The position numbers were made by a program, and so were the translations under genes. Positions 1-7,456 of a stretch of 38,069 nt of DNA are shown here, in pieces (position 1 is the stretch's first letter; every line of letters starts with the position of its first letter). The stretch is taken from assembly GCA_016744355.1 (NCBI GenBank), contig JADGEN010000026.1:1-38069 (forward strand), read 5' to 3'. The notes below the pieces were generated by a model, which was not told the origin of the DNA, made no database searches, and saw only the letters and a program-made list of their open reading frames with translations. The stretch comes from Halieaceae bacterium (lineage in GTDB: Bacteria > Pseudomonadota > Gammaproteobacteria > Pseudomonadales > Halieaceae).

Positions 1-281
1 GTATCTGACAGGGCAACCGGGACCACAGAGTTATTGATCAAAAAATCCATAGAGAGACCCGGAATTTGCAGGGGTTCTTCAGGGTAATCGGCAGCAACAA
101 GCAGGGGAAGCTGTAGTATTTCTGTCAGCGCCTGAGCGACATCCAACTCGGAGACCAGACCCAGCTTGACCAGTACCTGCCCGAACATACCGCCCATTTC
201 CGCCTTGGCGACCAGGGTTCGCTCAAGATCACGGTTGGTGATCTTGCCCTTATCGACTAAAAATTCGCCCAGATTCATCAT
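1..281 (-). CDS. gspE: Type II secretion ATPase GspE, N-terminal part (cut by window edge)
   Basis: The minus-strand frame from the ATG pair at 281-276 runs open to the window edge, giving about 93 residues. The protein begins MMNLGEFLVDKGKIT and continues with LVKLGLVSELDVAQALTEIL and LPLL. This is the winged-helix N-terminal domain of GspE/PilB/MshE-type secretion ATPases (T2SSE_N/MshEN). GspE is the cytoplasmic hexameric ATPase that drives pseudopilus assembly and docks on GspL, which is encoded about 14 kb upstream here. The Walker motifs lie outside the window, so ATPase identity is inferred from this domain plus the gsp genes nearby. A PilB or MshE-like pilus ATPase is the alternative. 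The gene follows the CmcI-like gene by 31 bp on the same strand and probably shares its transcript. No strong Shine-Dalgarno sequence was seen. Confidence 0.75.
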   Translation of the reverse strand, partial: MMNLGEFLVDKGKITNRDLERTLVAKAEMGGMFGQVLVKLGLVSELDVAQALTEILQLPLLVAADYPEEPLQIPGLSMDFLINNSVVPVALSD

Positions 282-312
282 GTTTCAGCGTACTTCATTT
301 TTTATCGGCACT

Positions 313-957
313 TTAATTCCTAACCAGAAATCCAGAAGGTGCAAAAGTGAACCCAAATTTGGACTCTCGTTCTTTATCAAACCTATAATCGTCGGGGTAG
401 AGCTCAAAATATGCGTCGACCGCTTCCTTGGGACCCTCCCCCCAACCGGGACATACCGGGTTACCGTTAACGTTGCCATCTTCTACGACAACATAATCGC
501 CAGGCTTCACCACTTCCCGGAGCGACTCGAGCTCAGCAAGAACATGAGCCTTCCTATGATCACTATCGAGAATAAAGAAGGTCTTGCCGGGTGTCTGCGC
601 TCTTAACTCAATGATATTTTCGACTACAGTCGAGTCCGTCGATGATACATTAAGAAAGCGTATTGCCTCGTCAGCCCGAGCTTTTGGCTCAAGATTTTCA
701 TGTGAAATATCGACCGATAAAACCCGTAAATCGGGATTCACGCTTCGCCCGATCATACTGAAAAACAACGCCGACCCACCAAATAAAGTTCCAAACTCGA
801 CAATCAGGGAAGGCTTCAATTCCGACAGAATTTCTTGATAATTCCACATGTCAGAAACTGACTTGTAGCATGGTACGCCCAAAAACTTCACTTCTTCCCA
901 CACTAATGTATCGTAATACCACTTGTGATATTCAACACGCGAATCGTATTCCGACAT
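313..957 (-). CDS. CmcI-family SAM-dependent methyltransferase ('cephalosporin hydroxylase' family)
   Basis: A 214-residue cytoplasmic protein of the CmcI/rhamnosyl O-methyltransferase family (PF04989 type). Visible motifs are the SAM-binding loop VEFGTLFGGSALFF at about 53-66, an acidic residue after the second strand (SVD, 81-83), LDSDH at 130-134, VED at 158-160 and the C-terminal GEGPKEAVDAYF. The length and the complete Rossmann core are normal for the family. Members are often misnamed cephalosporin hydroxylases but are generally O-methyltransferases acting on sugars or natural products; the substrate here is unknown. The 175-bp gap upstream carries a candidate promoter, and the gene is followed by gspE. 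Its neighbours (2OG oxygenase, glycosyltransferase, second methyltransferase) suggest methylation of a glycan or glycosylated product. Family assignment is firm, function is inferred. Confidence 0.8.
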   Translation of the reverse strand: MSEYDSRVEYHKWYYDTLVWEEVKFLGVPCYKSVSDMWNYQEILSELKPSLIVEFGTLFGGSALFFSMIGRSVNPDLRVLSVDISHENLEPKARADEAIRFLNVSSTDSTVVENIIELRAQTPGKTFFILDSDHRKAHVLAELESLREVVKPGDYVVVEDGNVNGNPVCPGWGEGPKEAVDAYFELYPDDYRFDKERESKFGFTFAPSGFLVRN

Positions 958-1053
958 AGTATTTTACCGCTAAACCGTGATGTATTGAGGCGCAACCCTA
1001 TCGTGGATTCCGTCGTACTGGCCGTGGCACTAGCCCGGCACCAAAACCGAGAA

Positions 1054-1083
1054 AGTATGACCCATACGAAGACATTTCGTCAA
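1054..1083 (-). promoter_or_regulatory. Candidate sigma70 promoter upstream of the CmcI-like gene and gspE
   Basis: On the minus strand, TTGACG (1083-1078, 5 of 6 to consensus) is followed after 18 bp by CATACT (1059-1054, 4 of 6). It lies about 100 bp before the ATG at 957, in the only sizeable gap between the P4H-like gene and the CmcI-like gene. It would give the CmcI-gspE pair transcription independent of the upstream glycosyltransferase genes. This was read by eye, and spurious matches of this quality are common. Confidence 0.4.
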
Positions 1084-1131
1084 ATGCCCAGCAAACATAC
1101 TGTGGCCAAATACAGTATACCCGGCCAGGTA

Positions 1132-2562
1132 CTAAATATTCACCGGCACATAGTCTGCCGGCTTGAAGTGACAAAATATATTGGCAAAATTTGTTCCATC
1201 AAAGGCAATGGGGCGGCCATGGGTAAGCCTGGCACCCTCATAAAAAACAACATCGCCAGGTGAAAGCAATACATGATGGGTACGATAGTAATTATCTTCA
1301 ATAACGAGCGGCCAGTCCTCATCCGCCTGCTGGTCCACATTTATGATTGCGCTGATAATATGTGTATCAAAACGATCTCTATGCAATTTTAATATCGCCC
1401 CTTTTTTATACTCGCGTATCCCGTAAACATAGGTAGGGTCAAGTTGTTTGCCACACCACTTTTCCATTTCTGGCTTCATTGCATGGTGTATTTCCTGACG
1501 CAAATCATCTGGGAGGTCGACCAGACAACTGCTTTGCTTACTGCGATTTTCGTTATAAACGAAATCGCCCGGAATGTGCTCGTCTGTGGCTGATTGTCGG
1601 TTTTCCCCATAGAAAGTGGAAATTTTATTAAACAGCTCCGCAGGCAGCTTCTTTTTGACAAAGCCAACTTTGGTATAGCTGGGAATATACTCATTGCGCT
1701 CTTTGGTAAACATAGGCGGAGGACTACTGATACCAGCGGAGGAACGAAACCAGTTCGTTATCACCGCTTTATAGCCGTTTATAACCGGTAATGCGTGGTG
1801 CATGCTATCAACATTAGGGGTGCCATCGGAATTCAAGCTGTTCCAGATAACGGCCATGCCTGTTCTCGGTTTAAAGCTGGCATCAACATTGACAAAGCAG
1901 GTTGTGCCGCCCTCCTCGACCTCGTTAAGATAGATCATGACCGTGTAGGTACGTTGTCCTTTTTCGGCGGCATGTGTTTGCATTTCATGCGCTTCAAAGT
2001 AATCTGTGTGCGCTTTAAACTCCTGCCCCACTTCATAGTACTGCCCTTGTATTTCTTCAGAATACGCTCGATCAACGCCTATTATTCGGCAAATTCGATC
2101 GTGAATATCACTTATAAAGGGGTCATTTGCCTGGGCCAGATCGCAGGTGCGGCTGGTACGATAACTCTGGTCCACCTCGTAACTTGAAAGCGTCGAGGCG
2201 CTGAGATTCGCTAAAATACGTTCTATGATTTTGTCGCATTCTTCGGGATTTAAAAAATCCTCAAGGGTATAGAGCTCCAGGCGCTGGGATTCTAGCCTTT
2301 TGGCACCGGGAATAAAGAGCTTACCCGTGTCAATCTTCACCCCCTCGTTGGTCGATAGTTGCGGCTCGTTCTTGCGTTGGGCATCAAACGGATTAATCAA
2401 CTTATTGAGCGAAACACTTGGCTTGTATCTCATCTCTTTACGAATCGCCCGGTACTCATAGCCCTCGTCCAGGAGGATTTTAAAGATACCGTCTTTATCC
2501 ATCCCATTATCGACATTGGTTTTAATCCAATTCTTCCAGGACTCATCGAATACGGTTTTCAC
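1132..2562 (-). CDS. Tandem-domain 2-oxoglutarate/Fe(II) oxygenase, prolyl-4-hydroxylase-like
   Basis: A 476-residue protein with no signal peptide, so cytoplasmic. Residues 1-50 form a helical N-terminal segment (WKNWIKTNVDNGMDKDG). Residues about 95-275 are a P4H-type double-stranded beta helix: the iron ligands are H185 and D187 (HTD) and H255, the 2-oxoglutarate-binding basic residue is K265 (NGYKAVITNWF), and the core YLNEVEEGGTTCF fits P4H enzymes. Residues about 375-470 look like a second oxygenase fold with HRD (H394, D396) and H448 (LTHGRP), so it may also bind iron. P4H-type enzymes hydroxylate peptidyl proline, but relatives in glycan clusters act on sugars or lipids. The gene starts 20 bp after the glycosyltransferase gene ends, implying one operon. 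The substrate is unknown; a Thr-Pro-repeat protein is encoded nearby. Confidence 0.8.
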   Translation of the reverse strand: MKTVFDESWKNWIKTNVDNGMDKDGIFKILLDEGYEYRAIRKEMRYKPSVSLNKLINPFDAQRKNEPQLSTNEGVKIDTGKLFIPGAKRLESQRLELYTLEDFLNPEECDKIIERILANLSASTLSSYEVDQSYRTSRTCDLAQANDPFISDIHDRICRIIGVDRAYSEEIQGQYYEVGQEFKAHTDYFEAHEMQTHAAEKGQRTYTVMIYLNEVEEGGTTCFVNVDASFKPRTGMAVIWNSLNSDGTPNVDSMHHALPVINGYKAVITNWFRSSAGISSPPPMFTKERNEYIPSYTKVGFVKKKLPAELFNKISTFYGENRQSATDEHIPGDFVYNENRSKQSSCLVDLPDDLRQEIHHAMKPEMEKWCGKQLDPTYVYGIREYKKGAILKLHRDRFDTHIISAIINVDQQADEDWPLVIEDNYYRTHHVLLSPGDVVFYEGARLTHGRPIAFDGTNFANIFCHFKPADYVPVNI

Positions 2563-2582
2563 TTACTGTCGCCTCGCATTTA

Positions 2583-4862
2583 TTACTGCTCACTCTTACT
2601 AAGCTTGCTAGTACTTCCCTGATGATAGTGTATGGCCTGCTTTCGAGAAAGTCGTGCCATCCCGAAAGCCAAAATCTTGCGCAGCATGGTAGCGAGCGGG
2701 CGAGGTAAGCGCGGACTTTGGTTTAACTTGTCAGACGTATAAGACAGGAACTCTATAAGAACGGCACCATATTGGACTGGCTCTCCAATGTAGAGAGCCC
2801 GTTCTTCTTGTTTCTGCTCTTTCTTATAAGGATTTTGATGAGATCTGCGTGGCAAATAATAGCGCGATATCGGCACGCGCTGCGCCTGCACCTCCAAAGC
2901 GTTATACTCGGACACCATCTGTGACGCACTGCGAATAGTTTGACGCTGCAGAGCCTGCCCAGCCCTGGCAAGCTCCTCCCTGTTACCATCAAGCTGGTGA
3001 ATCTTATCGACTATGTGGCCACCTCTGGCATCTACCAACCAGCCATTTTGTGAGTCAGCAATACGATCTTCAAAAGCGCCCAGCCGCGTAGCCAGGACCG
3101 GGACTCCATACGCCCACAGTTCGCTGAGAGTGTAGCTGAATGTTTCAGGTACCACTGATAGCAAAAGTCCCAGGTCCGGGGCTACTCCTCGCAAATAACC
3201 ACCCAACTCCGATTTCTTGTACTCTGGCACAATTGTTGTGTTATGCGTTCCCACGAACTGCTCACCCGACTCACCCACACCCAATAGCCAAATATCCGCG
3301 ACCTTCGAAATCTCTGTAATTATTTCCTTGAATAGATCTCCGCCCTTTTCGGCTGAGAGTCTGCCCAAAACTACAATTTTTAGTCTTTGCTGCTGAGTTC
3401 CAGATACAAGCTCTGGAACAGATACCAGGCTATCGACCAATGCCGGATCCAGGCCATGCTCGATAATATTGAAGGTCTTTTCCAGCAGTTTCGGTTCCAA
3501 CTGGCGGTAGCGTGCGGCGACGGATTCAGTGGGAGCTATAGCCACTATTTTGCGATCTGTAATGAGATCAATAAACGCCGCACGAATGGATAACCAATGA
3601 GCATCTGACTCGAACTTAAAAAATGAATGCAGGGGGTTTGACTTAGCACATTCACTCAAGTCTTTTGTATCACATGATCGACACGCATCCCCAAATGTCG
3701 CGTACAACGCGGGGCAAAACGGGAAAAAGTCGTGAAAAACATAAGTCGTCAGAAGATTGGTTCGCAACAAATCCAGGGAATGACCAATCAGGGAGGATAT
3801 CATCAGCGATTCTACTGAATACTCGGATATTATCTCTTCGAGCAACTTTTGATATTCATAGTGGCACAATATCGTCGACATTATCGGCTCAGATAAGACC
3901 CATGTGCGTAACGGGACGCCTATTTGAGCGGAGTGATACAGTGCAATCGATTGACCAAAGCCACTAAGGTCGCCAATTGACCTCAAAACCAAATGATTGT
4001 GACCGGTATCCGCGTCAATAAAGTCCTCTATCCAGCGCCCCAGGCCTCCGCCCCAACTGTGGCCAACATGCAGTTGGACGGGCAGGCATTTGCGAAGTTC
4101 AGCAGGTTTTTCATGCCTGCCGGAAAGCTCCTCCAACGCATGGCGAGTAGCCGTTAAAGGATGACGACCGCCATAGGCGTTATGAAAAGCCTGCGGCAAA
4201 AATTCAAGCTTAGTTGGATAGTCAACACCTATATCTTCTATGTAGAGCTGGTCTGTCGCGGCCAGGCAATGTCCATCCTGCCTTAGCGACTCAAGCAACT
4301 GTGCGTCAGTGTCGAACTGTTCCAGTTCCTCCCATGCATCTCCTTGCAAGAGCACACAGCTTTCCAGAATGACGGGCACCGCAAATTCGATACCGTCGAC
4401 ATAGTCACCTAACCATTGATCAATTTCATCACAGGCCAGACCCGGCTCATGAGAGGGGTTAAAAAATGCTGACAATATTGGGTGCTTGCTACACAGGGGC
4501 GAAACAGCGGATACGCCCCTGGCTCTAATACCGGCAGCGATTAACCTGGCATCCCAATGGTGCGGAACTTTCACACCGGCCTGCAGAAATACCGTCTTTT
4601 CGTGATTGAATTCAAAAACGGAGAGTGTAGTGGCCCAAAAACTGTCGGATTCCATTGATGCGGGCAAGCTACAGTAGACAGGATAGTCCAGCTCCTCCAG
4701 GTACGGGCTTAGCCTCTTGTCATCCACCGCAAGGATGGATATGTTTTTACTGTATGACTTTGCTTCTACATTAGACAGAGTGTCGTGCAACAGGCTGGTA
4801 TCGCCTGAAGTGGCGATAATGACAATTCGCCAGCTTTCATCCAGATATGCACTATTTAACAT
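2583..4862 (-). CDS. Fused glycosyltransferase: GT-A-like N-terminal region plus GT4 domain
   Basis: A protein of about 759 residues, counted from the ATG at 4862; an in-frame GTG at 4874 is the alternative start. Residues from about 10 to 240 look like a GT2-type fold (RIVIIATSGD, then ILAVDDKRL and VFLQAGVKV), though without a convincing DxD, so activity there is uncertain. The rest is a GT-B/GT4 enzyme: HSWGGGLGRW near 268, HDFFPFCP near 377 followed by several cysteines (DACRSC, ECAKS), GRLSAEKGGDLF near 500, and the EX7E motif in PETFSYTLSE near 572. GT4 enzymes are retaining transferases using nucleotide sugars. The start overlaps the stop of the methyltransferase gene by 11 bp, indicating translational coupling. 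It probably extends or caps a surface glycan or glycosylates a protein; the acceptor cannot be read from sequence. Confidence 0.78.
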   Translation of the reverse strand: MLNSAYLDESWRIVIIATSGDTSLLHDTLSNVEAKSYSKNISILAVDDKRLSPYLEELDYPVYCSLPASMESDSFWATTLSVFEFNHEKTVFLQAGVKVPHHWDARLIAAGIRARGVSAVSPLCSKHPILSAFFNPSHEPGLACDEIDQWLGDYVDGIEFAVPVILESCVLLQGDAWEELEQFDTDAQLLESLRQDGHCLAATDQLYIEDIGVDYPTKLEFLPQAFHNAYGGRHPLTATRHALEELSGRHEKPAELRKCLPVQLHVGHSWGGGLGRWIEDFIDADTGHNHLVLRSIGDLSGFGQSIALYHSAQIGVPLRTWVLSEPIMSTILCHYEYQKLLEEIISEYSVESLMISSLIGHSLDLLRTNLLTTYVFHDFFPFCPALYATFGDACRSCDTKDLSECAKSNPLHSFFKFESDAHWLSIRAAFIDLITDRKIVAIAPTESVAARYRQLEPKLLEKTFNIIEHGLDPALVDSLVSVPELVSGTQQQRLKIVVLGRLSAEKGGDLFKEIITEISKVADIWLLGVGESGEQFVGTHNTTIVPEYKKSELGGYLRGVAPDLGLLLSVVPETFSYTLSELWAYGVPVLATRLGAFEDRIADSQNGWLVDARGGHIVDKIHQLDGNREELARAGQALQRQTIRSASQMVSEYNALEVQAQRVPISRYYLPRRSHQNPYKKEQKQEERALYIGEPVQYGAVLIEFLSYTSDKLNQSPRLPRPLATMLRKILAFGMARLSRKQAIHYHQGSTSKLSKSEQ

Positions 4863-6291
4863 GTTGGCCTGCACGCTTTCTCAATTTCAAAGTGGCATTA
4901 TCATTCCAGGCCCAGGTTTTGTTTACATCCCACAAACTATCGGTACGCTGCTTTAGCTGTTCATTTAGCAAACGCTGTTGCTCCAGGACCTTTTGCACTT
5001 CGGCGCTCCACTCCCTAAGATTCCGCTCTAACAGTTCGAACTGTCGCAGAGAGATAAAACCCAATTTGGACATAATAAACTGGAACCAGTTATTGCGGGA
5101 TTCCTGATCTCCTGTCCCCGATATTCCCACCAGTTTATTAATGTCCGTTACAGCAGTTGGCTTTTCCGTAAAAGGCACCACCTGATGTGGCTGTGCATCA
5201 TAGCTGGACCATTCAAGCTCCAGTCCCACCGATGATGCGAGGGCCGTTATAAGCTCTGGGTGATAGAATCTTACATGTTCCGGATCGCGCCAAAACCCCA
5301 ACAGCTGAGAGCGAATTGATTCAGGATCCGGGAAGGCAAGTACCACTACGCCTCCGGGCACTAGCCTTTGAGCCAGTAAATGGATTAACTTTTGCACCAC
5401 ATCAAAGGGCAGATGTTCGACGAAATGTGAGCAGTATATGCCATCGTAGAGCTCCCCGCTTTGCTCCAGAAAATCCAGAGCGTCCGCGTCAATAATATTC
5501 AGGCCCATACCCCTGCCATACTCTGCAATGGCGGGGTCGCGCTCTACGCCCACACCGTTAATTCCCTGTTGGCGCAAACAATCGAGGAAAATTCCCACAC
5601 CGCAACCGAGATCCAGTACACGCTTGCAGCCGGCAAAATGCGTGGTGTCGCCCCACTGCATGGTCTTCAGTAGAGGGTGATCCCGTTGGCAAAACTCGTA
5701 GGTAGAATAATCAAACCCATAACCTACGTGGTCAGAACGGGACACAGCAAGCGATTCAAGCACTGCTTCCAGCTTCTCATAGTTGCCCCAGCTCGCTGGC
5801 TTTATCCAGGAGGTCGGCCACTGCTGCGGTGTTTCGGGGTACCCCGGGATGATTAGCTGACACTTCGCCAGTGAATCCCGCAGCCAGTGCTCGGTAGAAT
5901 TGTCCAGGCAGGAGAGGTCTTCAGCGGGCTCATCCAGTATTAATAGGGAGGGCACCCCCATTATCGCCGCTACTCGCGGCAAATCAACGGTACAGCCGCA
6001 CAGGCCCGCTATAACAACAGCAGTAACCGATTGGCCAATCAATACATCAGAAAAAAAACGATTGAGTGCCTGCTGACTAAACCCCCCTTGGTATAACCTG
6101 CACCCATCGGCAACTTCCACTCTGGCAGGTACTGAAGATGATTCAACCCGCCATGCGGAGAATCCATCTTGAGGAAAACTCTCAACAAAAGAATACTCAA
6201 GCCACAGCAGGTTTTTTCCCGACAGAACGCTGCGATCAAAGCTCTCGTGACACACAACAAGAACAGATTTTTGAATCGTGTCGATAGACAT
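4852..6291 (-). CDS. SAM-dependent methyltransferase with extra N-terminal domain and C-terminal coiled coil
   Basis: A 479-residue protein. The central class I methyltransferase domain has motif I VLDLGCGVGIF (225-235), an acidic residue at the end of strand 2 (GVE, 248-250), DADALDF near 268, HFVEHLPFD at 289-297 and LVPGGVVVLAFPDPES. The segment FWRDPEHVRFYHPELI (333-348) is typical of glycan-modifying methyltransferases. Residues 1-170 form a Rossmann-like domain without recognised motifs, perhaps a degenerate glycosyltransferase half. The last 70 residues (RQFELLERNLREW, EQQRLLNEQLKQR) should form a coiled coil, as in chain-terminating or scaffolding methyltransferases of O-antigen systems such as WbdD. 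Its stop overlaps the start of the glycosyltransferase gene. The likely role is methylation of a glycan; the substrate is unknown. Confidence 0.78.
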   Translation of the reverse strand: MSIDTIQKSVLVVCHESFDRSVLSGKNLLWLEYSFVESFPQDGFSAWRVESSSVPARVEVADGCRLYQGGFSQQALNRFFSDVLIGQSVTAVVIAGLCGCTVDLPRVAAIMGVPSLLILDEPAEDLSCLDNSTEHWLRDSLAKCQLIIPGYPETPQQWPTSWIKPASWGNYEKLEAVLESLAVSRSDHVGYGFDYSTYEFCQRDHPLLKTMQWGDTTHFAGCKRVLDLGCGVGIFLDCLRQQGINGVGVERDPAIAEYGRGMGLNIIDADALDFLEQSGELYDGIYCSHFVEHLPFDVVQKLIHLLAQRLVPGGVVVLAFPDPESIRSQLLGFWRDPEHVRFYHPELITALASSVGLELEWSSYDAQPHQVVPFTEKPTAVTDINKLVGISGTGDQESRNNWFQFIMSKLGFISLRQFELLERNLREWSAEVQKVLEQQRLLNEQLKQRTDSLWDVNKTWAWNDNATLKLRKRAGQHVK

Positions 6292-6368
6292 TGGCTACAG
6301 TATTCCTTGATCACCGGGGTAAGCGCAAAGCAGCACAGTATGACACCACAAATTGAACTAATCGGATA

Positions 6369-6421
6369 CAGGCCACATTGATCAAGACAGCTCCAAAAAA
6401 TGTCTTGATCAATGCGGCCTG
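6369..6421. repeat. Long near-perfect inverted repeat between ppiC-like and methyltransferase genes
   Basis: Arms 6369-6389 and 6401-6421 are 21 bp each with one mismatch, separated by an 11-bp loop (GCTCCAAAAAA). The core contains TTGATCAA-type sequence. It lies 46 bp past the stop of the parvulin gene and 78 bp before the methyltransferase ATG. It could act as an mRNA-stabilising or terminating hairpin for the parvulin transcript, but no T-tract follows on the minus strand. A mobile palindromic (REP-like) unit is the alternative. Confidence 0.7.
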
Positions 6422-6467
6422 ATGCAGGACTTGGTTACTATTAAAGTACTTACTCTGGTTTTACAGC

Positions 6468-7355
6468 TTACTGGTAATTAGACTGGGTCTCTTGCAAAAG
6501 TTCCTCATTGAGTGTCAGGTTCGCAGCAGAACGGGCTGCAATAATTTTATCCTGCCAGACCTGATTACCCCTTTGGGTTTGAATCTCGTCAATTATTTTT
6601 TCTTTTACATCTTCAAACGGAATTGGCATAGCCGGTTTACGTTCTTTAAAGCGAATAATATGGTAACCAAAGGGCGTTTTAACAATTTCGGCAACTTCAC
6701 CCTCTTTTTGCATCGCAAAAGCGACATCCTCGAAGGGCTTTACCATTCTCCCCCGTGCGAAAAAGCCCAGGTCTCCACCATTTTGCTTACCAGATGCATC
6801 ATCAGTAAATTCAATAGCCAGTACAGAAAAATCTTCGCCGGCTATAATCCGGGCACGTAGTTCCGATGCCAATTGCATTGCCTCCTCATCCGAACGCGCT
6901 TCAGTTGAAATCAGGATATGAGACACCCTTATTGTCTCCTTAGTTGTATAACGCTCTGGCTCAACGATATACGCTTCCCTGGCTGCTGCGTCCCAGCTTA
7001 CATCCTTTAAAGTACGTCTTACATAGTCTAGGCGATACTCTGCAACCACCCGCCTCTGGTATTTCATTTTAGCCGCCCATGCCGCCTGGGTCCTATCGAA
7101 CCCTGGCCGCGCTTCTGCCTCGGCGGCGAGGCTTCGCATGATATAAATGCTCTCCGCCATTTCTTTAAACATGCCATCCCGCGCTAACACCGCCTCGCGC
7201 TTAGCCAATGGAATATTTTCAATGATATAACGTTCAACGTCCTCCTGGGTGACTTGAATGTCCCCGTCACCTACCAACACGGCCTGCGCCTGCGCGTGGG
7301 AAACGGTTAGTAGGGATAGAAGGAAGATTGCCAGATATTTAGTGGAACGGTACAT
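6468..7355 (-). CDS. Periplasmic parvulin-type peptidyl-prolyl isomerase (PpiC/SurA family)
   Basis: A 295-residue protein with a clear Sec signal peptide: basic MYRSTKY, a hydrophobic stretch, then SHAQAQA before residue 26. Residues 27-135 form the helical chaperone-like N-terminal region (SurA_N type). Residues 143-238 are a single rotamase domain: VSHILIS, then FSVLAIEFTDD, NGGDLGFFARGRMVKPFEDV and TPFGYHIIRF. Such proteins assist folding of exported proteins in the periplasm by isomerising X-Pro bonds. It directly follows the gene for a Thr-Pro-rich secreted protein, and its position between secreted-protein genes and modification genes suggests a dedicated chaperone for this locus. The 5' end lies just past a terminator-like hairpin, so expression may depend on read-through or on an unseen promoter. 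Confidence 0.88.
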   Translation of the reverse strand: MYRSTKYLAIFLLSLLTVSHAQAQAVLVGDGDIQVTQEDVERYIIENIPLAKREAVLARDGMFKEMAESIYIMRSLAAEAEARPGFDRTQAAWAAKMKYQRRVVAEYRLDYVRRTLKDVSWDAAAREAYIVEPERYTTKETIRVSHILISTEARSDEEAMQLASELRARIIAGEDFSVLAIEFTDDASGKQNGGDLGFFARGRMVKPFEDVAFAMQKEGEVAEIVKTPFGYHIIRFKERKPAMPIPFEDVKEKIIDEIQTQRGNQVWQDKIIAARSAANLTLNEELLQETQSNYQ

Positions 7356-7369
7356 GTGTTCTCCAGAAC

Positions 7370-7413
7370 AAAAAAAAAAACGCCAAACATATATACCATA
7401 TGTCCGGCGTTTT
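7370..7413 (-). terminator. Rho-independent terminator after the Thr-Pro-repeat protein gene
   Basis: On the minus strand GGCG (7409-7406) pairs with CGCC (7384-7381), and ACATAT (7403-7398) pairs with ATATGT (7392-7387) around a 5-nt loop. A run of Ts (the A-tract ending at 7380) follows immediately. It sits 44 bp past the TAA of the upstream gene and just before the parvulin start, so it should separate or attenuate the two. Confidence 0.7.
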
Positions 7414-7456
7414 CTCAGTCAGTATTAAGAAAAGTTAAACTTCAACTTCACTGCTG

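Noticed and set aside
313-957. Reading the 214-aa protein as a true cephalosporin hydroxylase (antibiotic biosynthesis)
   Set aside because: CmcI-family proteins are methyltransferase-fold enzymes, and no beta-lactam biosynthesis genes are nearby.
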